The position numbers and the translations under genes are program-made. Shown in pieces: positions 32,931 to 45,300 of a stretch of 58,406 nt of DNA. Positions within the stretch are counted from its first letter, which is position 1. Each line of letters starts with the position of its first letter. Origin of the DNA: Azolla pinnata. Lineage: Eukaryota > Streptophyta > Polypodiopsida > Salviniales > Salviniaceae. Location: positions 1 through 58,406 of the forward strand of contig JBBBWG010026723.1 of assembly GCA_037176905.1 (NCBI GenBank), written 5' to 3'. The notes beneath the pieces were generated by a model. It was given only the letters and a program-made list of their open reading frames with translations. It was not told the DNA's origin and ran no database searches.

Positions 32931-35900
32931 TCCGCCATACCGGGAAGTAATCCTTGTCCGCAAATTACTCCTATCCTGTGAAATGTAACCAGGAATTCTT
33001 GAGTATTGGTGAATTATTTGGCAAAGCGTTGTATACAATGGCTAGACCAGGGTGCAGAATCTTAACAAGTAATTATCATAGGGACAATTTCAGTTAGTAC
33101 TTTGAATAAATGGCATGACGTAGTATCAAAACAGAGCTTATGGCTCCACACTTCCCTGCTTTGAATGCTGTGACAAAGAGGCATGTTATCCACTGTTCAA
33201 AGCAGAAATGTGCAGAAACTGTTTGTCAATCCATTGGTTTTGGAGAGGAGCCATAGTGTATGTACACCATCCTTTTGGTTTTGAGGACATCAACCCATAG
33301 TCCATTACTTTCAGAAGATACTCCAAAACACTCTAGTAAATGCTGCACATTCTCAAGTTCAAACGAAAAGCGAACCACATCGTCCACATATAAAAGCAGT
33401 GATATAATTTGATGCATAAGCTATGAAGTGCATCAATTTATATCACTTCTATCCTATTAACTAGCTGCTCAGCTTATCAATCGATAATTCTAATAAGTGT
33501 GGGTGAAAATGGGCATGCTTGCTTAATCTCCTTCAGAAAATCCATGATCAGTTTCTAATCGGCATTGAAATTCTGTACTCAAGTAAATATATGGAAATAA
33601 TGTGTTTTCTATGCTAGTAATGATGTTATACAACCCCATCTAATGAGACTGTTTTGAGATCTTTCATACGTCTTATTCTCATCAGACTTATTGTTGTATG
33701 TTGGATGCTTCGCCAAAACACGTTATCAGAAACATTTGGTACTTCTACTCAAACTTTGAAGGACTTACCCATCCGTAAAAATATTGAAAACACTTTAAAA
33801 GAATGATATATGCAATGCAATTGATTTGCAAACAACAAAATCGTGTGACATTTTGGAAAATTGTGCTCACCTTGCTAGCGCATTGACGACATGCATTACA
33901 GCTGCAACCTGAATCTGCACGGTACCAGATGCTATAATTTGCCATAGCCACCTGATTATGAGATGATTGTAAGTCCACTCCCATCCCTACAGAAATATAT
34001 ATTTTTTGAAATTCAATACGTTGGGTTATGTAATGTTAAGCTATTGAATGAAAACGGAAACATCAGTGAGAAACTTTTCTGTTTAGTATGTGGCATTTAT
34101 AGAAGGCATACCATGAAACTTGATATCAATTCCAGTGCTGCAACAGCCTCAGTATATTTTTTCTGCCAATCCATCATCTTACATAATGTAGGAAATTCCT
34201 TTGTTTTAATCAGTCTTGAAGAGCTATTCACTTCAAATAGACTTGATTGCTTTTCTTTAATGTTAGGGTGCATCTGTTTGTATGTACCGGAATCGTCAAC
34301 ATTTGATATCTTCTCCTGTGGATCCACATAAGAACCTGATGATACGGTCTCATAAGTGCCAAAACCATGCTGAATAGCTGCCATCGCTTCCACCAAAACA
34401 TCATCTACACTAGACTTTCCCCTTATATCAAGGATGTCAATCAGATTCGTGAAACCTTTAGATCTTACAAGGAATGAGCTTTTGGAGATTTCATTGCTTT
34501 CTACGTTTCCTTGTTCAACACTAAGCACAAGCTCAATGATGATGGAACAAATAGCACGTCCGAGCAGATCATCTGCCTCCAGCATAAATGCAGTGTGTCC
34601 ACATATGGAAGCAAAGGAAGAGAACACTGTAAGAAGCCATGTGGTATCCTTGTCACAGCAGCCAAGAATCTCGTAAACCACATGTTGAAGATGATTCACA
34701 CAAGAAAGAACTTGACATAGTCCAGCCAACACCTTACTTCCAGCACTAACATCCTCCAATGTAGCCTCTGAATATAGAAATGACATGCAATGTGTTCCAT
34801 TTCCTACCATTGGAACCTTAAAGTCATCTTGATTGAAACTTTCCAATTCTTCAAAAGACAACATCATTACCTTGCCTTCATTCAAAAAGCTCCCTAGTTG
34901 AGCAAACACGCTCTCAAATATTAGATTAGCAAGATCTCTGAATACTGCAGAATCAAAACAAATTATCGATGAGAAAGTCACTATAGATACATCATTTCTT
35001 GTTTTAGGGTTAAAAGTCAAAACACTTGTATACCAGTTCTCACTAAGGAAATAAAAACCTTGATAAAAGAGTCTATCAGATTCACTTTAGGATCCCGGTC
35101 CTTTCCGTTAACCTCCACCTTAACACGACCTACAACAATCGATATGAGGCTGCAAGCTACATACCTGCAAAGCAACCAAAACTTATTTAGGATGATAAAC
35201 ATCATAAAGCTGATGGATGCACGATCAAAACAAAATTTGTAAAGCCGTGTTTCCAAGGGGTAATCTTTACCAAAATGTACTATGTTCATCTAGCTATCAT
35301 ACTTACGGAATTGGAATCTCTGAACTGTCAGCCACTAGATGCAGCTTTTTCTCAGGGTTCATTGTCTCTCTACAAGAATGTGAACTTGAGAAACAGCCAT
35401 TGAGTTGAATTGCATTAATACATGCAGCTCTGACTTTAGCCTTGACTTCCAATGTCTCAAAATTGAATGGTTGTATCAAACACAAATTATGAACCTTTTT
35501 TTCAAAGGATACATCTGCGTGCAAGCCTGAGGCATTTGCCATTGACCCTTCACACTGTTTCAGAAGTGCAGCTCGGGTGACCTCAGTTTGCAGTATCAAC
35601 TTGTGTTCTACTGCATCCAACCTTTGTTGATCAGACTCCAAAGCTCCACACTTTTCTTTCTCTGGAGAAGAGGAACACTGGACAATTACTCCCATATTGT
35701 TCTTGTAGTTTTCATCCTCTGTAACCAGAGAAATAACCTCATTTCTCACTTCGATCACTGTGTCCAATTTCTGTGTACCAAATGGATGAACTGAAGAACA
35801 AACATTATGTTGTGATGGCATAGGGAGCAGATCATCAAGAAAGTGCGTGATGTCATCTATGGTGCTTTTATCAACTGTTTCAAATGCAGAATTATCTAGT

Positions 35901-38900
35901 TGATGCTCGCTACATTTTTTCTCCAATAAGGTGTGCAAGTCAGATCCAAGATCCTTTCCAGGTCCCATATCAATTAAGGGAAGTGACTCATGCAATGGAA
36001 TAGACTTTGACATATCAGGAGGAGCAAGTGTAGCATAATTCTGGTGAGATACACTCTGAGACACAAGTGGGTATCCTCTATTTTGTTCATCCAAGGTACA
36101 GCATGTATCAGGTGAATGGTCTGACGAAGTTGCGGCTTTATGAGATGCATTGGATTTCAATATCTGATTTTCCAAATATACACTTGAACTGAAAGGAACC
36201 ATAACATCAGAATGCTGTTGAGATTCAACAATTTTCTTCTCAACCTCCAAAAGTTCATTTGCACGTTCACTTTGTTTCTCCAGGGAAGAGTGTGTAGACC
36301 CAAGTTTCACTTCAGCTACATGGTCTTGCAAAGGTGCAGCCTCATTGGATGGATCTGGGTTCACCATCTGATTTTCTGAATGTACAAACGTTATTATTGA
36401 ATTGGAAGAATTGACAACATCAGACTCCTTTTGGGGTTCAATAATTTCTCTCCCGTGATCTACCTGTATGTTTGTTAATTCATAGACACCGCTTTCATGT
36501 CCATTGTTATTGCTATTTGCCAAATTAGCCTTGCAATCGGATTTTGAATTCAGCTCAGCTTTCATGGAAACTCCAGCCTTACCTTCAGTATTTTGCACAT
36601 CAGCTTCAGTTTCGATCTCTATTCTTGATTGGTGTTTTTGCATTGAATTGATATCAGAGAGTTCAACATGACACGTCTCAATTATACATTCAGACTTTGG
36701 GTCTGACTCAATTCCTTCAGAACGTCCAGTAGAAGACGTCATATTCAATTCCATCCTTGGGAAATGGCAATCAGCTTCAGCATTCTGTACTTCAGTGTCA
36801 GCACAACCATCAGAGGTTTTGGTCATAATATTACCATCAACATATGGATGACCTAAACCGTGAGAAGCTTTCCCTGAAACAGATTCTAAATATAAATCCT
36901 CACCCCTGGATGGGGAATGTATTTCTGGTAATGTAGGAGACAATGGAGTAATGTCCCCAGGCCACCAGGACTCCTCTAATTCCGCATTACCAAGTTCCCG
37001 ACAAAGTTTTGTATCCTTTTCAAGCCTATTCCTATTTCCATTAGCAGCATATACCCCAATGTTTGAGTTTTCTTGACATACACTTTTTGTCACTGTGGGT
37101 AGATTATTATGACCATTTCCAAGCTCTTGTATTACCCTGTCCAAATTTTCATGCGAATTCATACGACTATTGTTTCTGACTTCCTCAAATCCACATTCTT
37201 CTCTTTCCCCACTTATTATTTCATGATGCAAATCCTGGGATTGTAAGTGCGAGTGGTTACTTGGACGTAAATCAACTCTACCTTTATTATGAGTTAACCC
37301 AGCACACACCCTGGGTGGAACATCCTTTTCAGATTGTCCATGTGACAGAGATTGTGTATACCCTGAACACATTCCATGTTCAGTTCTGCTCGGATAGGCA
37401 ATAATGCATTTAGAAAATTCATTTTTCCTTGCAATATCCTCTTGAAATACATCATCTCTAGCAAAACCATATTGAAATTTCCCCTTTTTATTTACTATCC
37501 ACTCTGAAGTTTCATCCTCTTCCATCAACTTTCGCTTCTTTGAAACCTTGATTTTGTCTTTCCTGCTTGATTGTCTATGATTCTCATTTTCTGCCAATTT
37601 CATGAGTTCTTTCTTCTCTGCTGACCTGCCACTATGAGCTGGCTTCAGTAATGTTTTCAGTGCTGCAAGTTGGTGCTGAATTCTACGATGTGACTTCTTT
37701 TCTTTCTTGAAAAGCTGTGTGATATCAGAAACTATCTTCTTTGATATATGCCGTGTTTCTGAGCTTGTAAGTTTGTAATTATCCTGCAAAGTACTTTGAC
37801 TTACTTATTTAAATGATCATACAGAGCATAAAACTATTAATGAGTTTTTCTTATCCAGTACACACCCTTGTTACAGATCTCTTTTCCAGCTCTCTTTGCA
37901 TATGTTGTAGAGTTTGCACAGCCTGAGTGGCAAGTCTGGCCTCTTCCAAAGCGGTGTTTATCTGAACACTCGATCATATCAGCATTTCAATACTCTCGGC
38001 TGTGCAAAATAAAAAACAATACGGGGCAAAAAATATCTGAACCTTTTTCATGGAATTGTTCTCTAGATTTTGCAGTGACTGTTGAAAAGAATTCACTGAC
38101 TGAGACGCAACGTTGGCCTTCTCTATTGCTGTGTTTACCTGAACAAAGATATATTTATAAGAAAAAAGTGAGAAAAGAATGTTAAAAATTCCTCAAGTAT
38201 TTGAATGACTTTACCTTCTGCAGGAGGCCATGTTCCAATGTTTGGAAGGAGATCTGCATAGCATTCATTGCTTCAGCACTAGCACCAACCCCCTGAACAG
38301 AAAGCTTAACCTGGGCAACCAAAAATAAAGGAAGGAAGTAATCTAGATTTAAGGAGTGATCATGGCAATAAAATGATTAAAAGCACAGTGAAAAGAAAAC
38401 ATTACTTAGCGCTAACATACAATATCGCTAGCACACAATAAAAATACTAAACAATGTCCATTTGTGCATTACCTCATTTTTCACTCGCTCAAGTTCTTTT
38501 TTATCCAATTTCTGCTTATTTTCAAGAGCGTCTAATCTCTGTAGAACCTTTGCAAGCTGATCTTTGACTGTCACAGATTCTTTCTCCAACAAATTCCGAA
38601 GCCTTTTCTCCTCCTCGGCTTTCCTCTTTTCATCTTCTGCACGCTGCCTCTCCTGTTCACATTCTGCAATAGATGCACAGAATATAATAAATTTCCATAG
38701 AAGTATGACAAAAAACATGTAAAGAACTATGCATAACCATCCAATCTTGATTGCAGTGATTGAGTCATGAGCGAATTACCTTTTCGAAGACTCTCATTAA
38801 CTTTAAGAACATTTTCTGTAGCATCTAGCTTCTCTTGCATGAGCAAGATTGCTTGCCTAAGCTTCTTTCTCCCCACTTCACTTTTCTCAAGTTTTTCAGC

Positions 38901-40888
38901 CAACTAATTGAAACCACAACATGTATTAAGCACAAGAAATAGAGGATTCAATGGAAAATAACACCGCAGATCCATGAGGAAAATGAAAGAAATTAAAAGA
39001 AATAATTAATTAACTCAAACAACAGAGCCAGTTAAAGATCATATAGCTTTGTCAAGCTATGTGTTTGTTTAAGATGATCAAAACAATGAAAGATATGCAA
39101 CATTTTCTAGGATGAGAAAACCATTGCAAAGTTGGACACGTGAAGATTCATTTCTTATATAAAAGCATATAATGTCATTATTACAAACTTGAGTTTCAAA
39201 TATATGAAATGGAATCTTCAGTGGTTAACAATACACTAAAAACATGAAAAAAAGACGAAAATTAGAATCCACAGTCAATTGCTTAAAGCAACAAAAATGC
39301 TGAGCACAAAACCTTATTAAGCTCTGTTTGTTTGGGGTATTGAGAATAATCCAACTACAGGCCAATCTAAGGTTAAACATTAAGAACCATTAAAGTACAG
39401 ATCCATTCTTTATAAACTCATTGAATCTTCAAAGATATGGTCTACTCATTAGAGTGATCGACATGTGCAATTCTGATTAGCATATGACCTACCGAGTCTG
39501 CATCTTACTGATGCTTTTCTAAATCAATCACTACATACTTTATCTTTTCAGAAATTTTTCTGGACAAAAGGAACTTCAACCTATAATTTGTAACAAAGCC
39601 AACAATCACTCAAGAAAACATCCATGGTGTTGTTGATGCCATTCTAATCTAAATCTTTCATGGTATCAAAAGTAAGGTAACTTACTTTTCATACCATGAT
39701 AATATTCTAGGTAAATATTTCCTTAAAATTTTATTGATAAACTCTAGATAGGAAGAACAGTGACCTATGACAAATAGAAAAATAAAGGCTGTTAGATATG
39801 TCCTGTACAATGTATATACCATACAAAATTAACCATGCATATAGAACACACCAATCTCAAAGTACATTATATGTGTTCTGGTATTTGCTAGATATTCATG
39901 AAATACGTATTTCGCGCATAGTATAGTAAACATAAGAAATGAACTATAACATCATGGGAGTACCAACTAACATGACTCGTGGATTGGGACTTCATCAGGA
40001 AAATAGTTGAAATTAATTGGCAGAAGTGTCATTTTCTCCATATTGTAAGCCAGAAGTTTTTTTTAGTTTTATAGTTCAAAGATGCGTTTACATAATAAAA
40101 ACAGAAATTTCAACCTGTAACTGTAGAAAATTTAGTTGAATGTTATTCTGAATTGGTTCCATGTTGTTCAATGTCATTCTAAGTTGAGGGCCATCTTTGT
40201 TTAATTTTTGAGCTTTTCATCTTGCTGCTCAGGATCAGAGTTTTTGCTTGCTGGAGTCATCGAAACATGGATGCATTGTCTCATCCAGACCCACTTGGAG
40301 AATAGAAAACTTCAAGAATCATTTGGAATTGTTTTACTGGACTAAAAAGATTCCTTTACTAAAACTACTTCAGATAGCTAAGAGAAACGGTATCTGATGG
40401 GAGTACTTCAAATCTTTCACTTACATGCTCCTGAAAGATCTAAAACTTTAAGAGCATCTAATTCTTTTCTTCAGAGAAAGATGAGAAAAAAATGAAGCTC
40501 CGGAAAGAGATGGTAAACCTCTTCCAGGTCTAAAAGAGATGAGAACCTAAGGAATATGACAGGGCAAGAGAAACGAAAGCATCAAATTTAACGAAGAGTA
40601 GAAGACAAGGTACAGCTCCCAAGGAAACATCTAAGCCTCCATAAAAAAAAACCGACGTTTCTTCAAAAATAAACTTGAGCGCAAAAGGGTGATCAGAAAT
40701 CCTATTAAGTTGTATCGATATGCTCGAACAAAAGCACTGAAATCCTCCCAAAATCCTCAGAGAACATAGGGAGATGCAAACATCATACGAAGAAGAAGAA
40801 AAGGACGAGGAAGCAAACGGAAAAGGAGACGAGAGGAGGGAAAGGAGAAACGAAATAGACTAACCTCTGCCGGGGAGGGAGAGGCCAT
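32837..40888 (-). CDS. Large coiled-coil protein, MEE22/EMB1611-like
   Basis: Eleven exons on the minus strand: 40865-40888, 38780-38903, 38473-38663, 38215-38310, 38043-38138, 37875-37961, 35307-37783 (2,477 nt), 35034-35164, 34112-34944, 33871-33986 and 32837-32975. All phases close, giving 1,437 aa. Residues 9-206 are a heptad-rich coiled coil. The giant exon (207-1031) is mostly disordered; it has a basic segment (KVSKKRKL) and the motif PLSPTLPEI near 486. The C-terminal 360 residues look helical and alpha-solenoid-like (SIIIELVLSV, GTVQIQVAAVMHVV). I relate it to Arabidopsis MEE22/EMB1611, a protein needed in early embryo development, by remembered overall layout. The gene model is much surer than the family name. 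An intron holds a LINE fragment, and the 3' end is duplicated. A simple frame across 33745-33984 gives a different peptide and was rejected on phase. Confidence 0.72.
33226..33560 (-). mobile_element. Relic of a LINE-type reverse transcriptase in an intron
   Basis: On the minus strand one frame reads FLKEIKQACPFSPTLIRII. After a stop, a second segment reads LLLYVDDVVRFSFELENVQ and continues to VLKTKRMVYIHYG. These align in order with the non-LTR retrotransposon RT pattern KQGCPLSPTLF...LLYADDIVL...SKTKVMVF. Stops and the missing flanks show an old 5'- and 3'-truncated copy. It lies in the last intron of the MEE22-like gene, on the same strand. Confidence 0.75.
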
Positions 40889-41098
40889 GGAAGCTCCACA
40901 ATTGATTGAGCCACTCTCCGTCTATTCTGCTGCCTCAACGAATGCTGAAGCTGAAGAAGCAGCAGAAGAAGAAGAAGCCATCGATCGACTCAGAGAAAAC
41001 ATGTTCATTTCTACGTAAAGAAAACGTACGTCGGAATACGTATGCGATCGTATATACGGAATACGTATGTGCTCGTATATACGAATATGGATAAGAGC

Positions 41099-41352
41099 GT
41101 ATACGTATACACGGGTATTTCTTCAAAAAATACGTTTTCTTCAAGAAACGCATGTAGTAAATGTACGTACACATANNNNNNNNNNNNNNNNNNNNNNNNN
41201 NNNNNNNNNNNNNNNNNNNNNNNNNNNNNNNNNNNNNNNNNNNNNNNNNNNNNNNNNNNNNNNNNNNNNNNNNNNGTATACGTATACACGGGTATTTCTT
41301 CAAAAAATACGTTTTCTTCAAGAAACGCATGTAGTAAATGTACGTACACATA
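41099..41352. repeat. Identical 77 bp copies flanking the assembly gap
   Basis: Bases 41099-41175 and 41276-41352 are identical, both starting GTATACGTATACACGGG and ending GTACGTACACATA. The 100 N between them suggests either an unmerged overlap or an unresolved tandem array. Confidence 0.95.
41176..41275. other. Assembly gap of 100 N
   Basis: Exactly 100 N, the conventional placeholder for a gap of unknown size. Frames that cross it are meaningless. Confidence 0.99.
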
Positions 41353-41404
41353 TGTGTATGGTACCACAAGCATGTGTGTGGATGCATGGTTTCTTCGTCA
41401 GTAG

Positions 41405-41478
41405 AGCATACGTATATTGTGTTTGCATGTAATCTGGCTTCGACCGTATATTGTGTTTGCATGTAATCTGGCTTCGAC
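41405..41478 (+). repeat. 35 bp direct tandem duplication
   Basis: CGTATATTGTGTTTGCATG with the following ATCTGGCTTCGAC occurs twice back to back, near 41410 and 41445. Confidence 0.9.
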
Positions 41479-41620
41479 TCTAGATGTTCTCGCCATGAAA
41501 GAACTCATCGAACAGAAGAAGCGGAAGAAGAGATCAATACGGTGGGTTCAATCGTGACGACAGGAGAATGGGCTTGCAAAACCCTAGCTAGGCATGCGTT
41601 TGAAAGCATCCTATTCAAGG

Positions 41621-41673
41621 CTTAGGGTTTAGGGTTTAGGGTTTAGGGTTTAGGGTTTGGGGTTTAGGGCTTA
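41621..41673 (+). repeat. Interstitial TTTAGGG telomeric repeat
   Basis: About seven units of AGGGTTT/AGGGCTT with the G-rich strand on plus. These are of the standard plant type, unlike the array at the window start. Confidence 0.92.
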
Positions 41674-41758
41674 GTGTTGATGCACTTCATCATGATACGT
41701 ACACACACTAGGGCTCATATCGCTCCGAAACTCTGGCTATAGAAGGTTTGAAACATGC

Positions 41759-41797
41759 AAGAAGAAGAAGAAGAAGAAGAAGAAGAAGAAGAAAAAC
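41759..41797 (+). repeat. GAA microsatellite
   Basis: About a dozen perfect GAA units. Confidence 0.9.
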
Positions 41798-42351
41798 ATA
41801 GGTCACAGTTCTTCAATCATTTGGTAAAAACTATCATGTGCAAAAAATGCTTAATTCCAAAAGCATGCCCGGCTTGGAAAAATGAACCATGAGCCAACTC
41901 AATTTGAGTTCAGGATTACGATAAATAATCGATCCATCGATCCTCTGCGAGCTTCTTCTAATCGAAGGAAATCAGCAGGAAAAACAAGTACAATCAACCA
42001 CCGAAGCAATTAAATACATGGCAAATGATGGGAAAAATTGCAGAATTTACAACGGGCAATCATGAATTGCAACCCCTTGCCCAAGAGGTCAGTAATTCCA
42101 AGATCAAATGCCAAGGAGAATCCCCAGAAACCAGTGTGTCCACATATACAAAAAGTATGAAGAACAAAGAGCCTCCTCTATTTAGAAAACACAAAAGAAA
42201 CAAATCCACAATGACCTACATCATGGACTGCATAGGGCATATAATGCAAGGAGATAAAAAATAGGAAAAGCAAAAAGAAAAAGGAAATCTACCCATTCTA
42301 AACGAAGAAAATTCATCGAATTCAGTAACAAAGTGCACCAGCCCAGAACGA

Positions 42352-45300
42352 TTACAACAGCTGATGCTGGCCTAGACCCATGTGAAGGCTATCGTATCCG
42401 CTTCTTGAACCTAATCCCATTCCGGTTAGACCCATATTCAAGCCTTGTTGATTTGGAAGAGGTAGTAAAGCACCTGCACCACTTTGTGCTAAAGCTAGTT
42501 GCCTTTGGTAAGCCAAAAGATCTGCAGTTGTGTATCCTTGAAGGGGTAACACTGGAAGAGGCAATGGTGCTGTTGCTGCTCCAGGTGGAGTAGGCTTGGT
42601 CCCCCAAGAACACTATCATCAACCAATGCAAAGATATCATCAGGTTAGACAAAATTCATCTTAATGGGACGAGGCTGCTCCATACAAGATTTGGTGCATC
42701 TATTACATCTATTACTGTTCGGCTTCCTACATCCTCTACCATCAAACCACAATGCAAACATTAATCTACTAGCTTCGCTAACTTTAACATTACTTTAGCT
42801 TCACATGATATATGGCATACCTTTACAGATTTTCCGCCTATGATTCTTCCATTTGCAGCTTGAATTGCATAGGCAGCTTCTTCATGTGATCGATACCTCA
42901 CGAAACCAAAGCCTTTCTCTCTTTGTACACGCACATCCTCTATTATCCCAGCCCCTAGCATATGAAATTGTCTATGAAGTTCACCTTGGGTCACCTGGAA
43001 AATAACATTAGAGCATGTTCAAATTTGGAGCAAATAGAGATGCACCCTGGAACTGTACAAAATCACATAGTAATTTACCTCATGTGCCAGATTGCCCACA
43101 TATACAGTGGTGTATTGAGCATTATTTTCAGGAGATTCTTTATCTGAATCCTCTCCTTCCTGGTGTACATCTGCACAGGTGAACCAAGTTAGCATGATGA
43201 ACTGTTACTGAAGTGGATTAGAGATTAACATCCTTTTAAGGTGCAATAGCATTAAAAAAATGGAAATTGAACAGAGCTGCAAGGATGAATTGAAGCATTC
43301 AAATTTCAATCGCTAGAAGTGTTCCCAACTAAACTATGGTGACAAACAACATGAATGTCAGAGATTTATAGTTTTTTGTACATTTTTTGTCAGCCAGATA
43401 CTCTGATCCCTGAAGTCTACTAGTTTTCAAATTTTAAGAAATACAGCACCTACCACTTGCTCCGTGAGCATTTGTCATACCCGCTGATGCACCTTGGTCC
43501 TCGTTTTGACCTTGCTCTTCATTCTGGCCAGATATCGCTCCAGACTTGGTTGCCCAATTGCAACGTATTGCTCTACTACAAAGCCATTTCCCTGATTGAA
43601 GAAATAAAATCAGTAAACGTGCATTTACATTAAAACAAAGAAAGCATTTTGAGAAGCCATACCAGTCATCTCATTAATTGCCCTGTCTGCATCCTGAAGA
43701 AAGTCAATAGTTTGAAGAATTAGCACTTTCTGACGAATCAGCCATATAAGAGAGCACTAGGAGAATGAAGTCAAAACCTGCTGATTTCTGAAAGAAACAA
43801 ACCCAAAACCTCGTGATCTTCCAGTTCGTTGATCCCACATAACACGAGCATCCCTGTAGCAAGACAATGGATTATTGCAACGATCAGAACGTGTGTTTGA
43901 GGGGGGCGGGGGTCATTCCCCAGCAGAAAACAAGTATGTCAGACTCTATTTGTGTTATCTTAAAGAGAATGTGAATAAGAGTAATGTGCCTTTCTCTGTA
44001 AAAAGAGGTGATCAGAACTGTAGATTATAGTAAGATTGGAATTTAGATATAGTCCTAGACTCAGTTACTGAAAAAATTAATCTGAGATTTCAATAAGCAC
44101 ACAAAATGTGTGGCGGAACACCGATACAAACCAACATAATTTCAGATATATTTTATAATTTAAAGGTACAAATATTTGCAAGACTTGCACCATTAAATAA
44201 TCTTTATGTAAACAATCTTTCCCTTCAAATTTCTAATTTCTATAAACTAGATTCTTCTGTCGCCAGCAATCATAGGTATTCATCTTATAGACACATTCAT
44301 GTACTTGAACTAGAAAGAAATTTCAAAGATAGGCAGTATAGACAATATTTTGACTTACGAGCAGCTAGGGAACACACTGAAGAACGTAAACAGTGCAGCA
44401 TCAGTGACATCAGCACTCAGATCACCGACAAATATATTATAATGTCCTACAAATCAAGAGGGACAGTGTTCAAATTCCAACAGAACACAAAAATACAAAC
44501 CCAAATATCACTGTTATGAATACATATAGAGCACCTGTGGTATCTTCTCTTTGCCCACTTGCATAAGCCCAATTAACTTTAATGGGTTGGCTGAAACTGT
44601 AATTCAATTGTTCAAAAGAAGTCAATGTATGACTATATATAGTAGTAACATTCTTTTAAGCACTACAAAATAGCCACTAAAATTCTCACATTTGCCTCCC
44701 ATTGAGCGTTAAAATAGCTGCAGCAGCGGCATGATGATCTATGTAATCAACAAAGCCATATGATGACTGCCAAGGCATGAAAAACATAAAAATTGCCCAT
44801 CAAATTTGATAGTAAATAGAATCAAATAATCAAACTTAGTCCAAGGATAATATCAATTAGAGAATACAGAAGTAAACAAAGTTTAAAGGCACATTTGTCC
44901 AAAACAACAGAAACAAGCATCAAATGTATCATAGGATAACGAACAATTATAATTACTCTCTAAGGAAGTAATGTTTGACAAGAGAGAGAGAGAAAGAGAT
45001 TAAAGAAACAAACACAGATGCATTAAAATTAAACTATAAATGATGCATTAAAAAAACAAAAACAGATTCATCCATATATTGATTTTTAGTGAGACACAAT
45101 CAATATAAGAAAAAACACACATCTAAAAGTTCAAGCCTACACAGTCACATGAATGTTCATATGTAGAGCAATAATATCCATACTATGTTCAACGAAACAG
45201 CAAGTTAGTGAATTGTATCACCCTTCGATATTTATGTGTACGCTCAATGCTCCATAAATATACATAAAAGAACAAATATCAGAGGATTCCAAATGAAGCT

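Larger units (their letters stand above)
40889..42351. other. Spacer upstream of the MEE22-like gene containing a gap
   Basis: It should hold the MEE22-like promoter (from 40889 up) and the UBP1-type gene's 3' UTR (below 42352). It also contains TACG-rich repeats, an N gap, a telomeric motif and a GAA run, listed separately. I see no other gene. Confidence 0.6.

Noticed and set aside
33745..33984. Frame reading VAMANYSIWYRADSG on the minus strand
   Set aside because: Using acceptor CTGTAG|GGATGG instead gives a phase-consistent exon (33871-33986) that joins both neighbouring exons.
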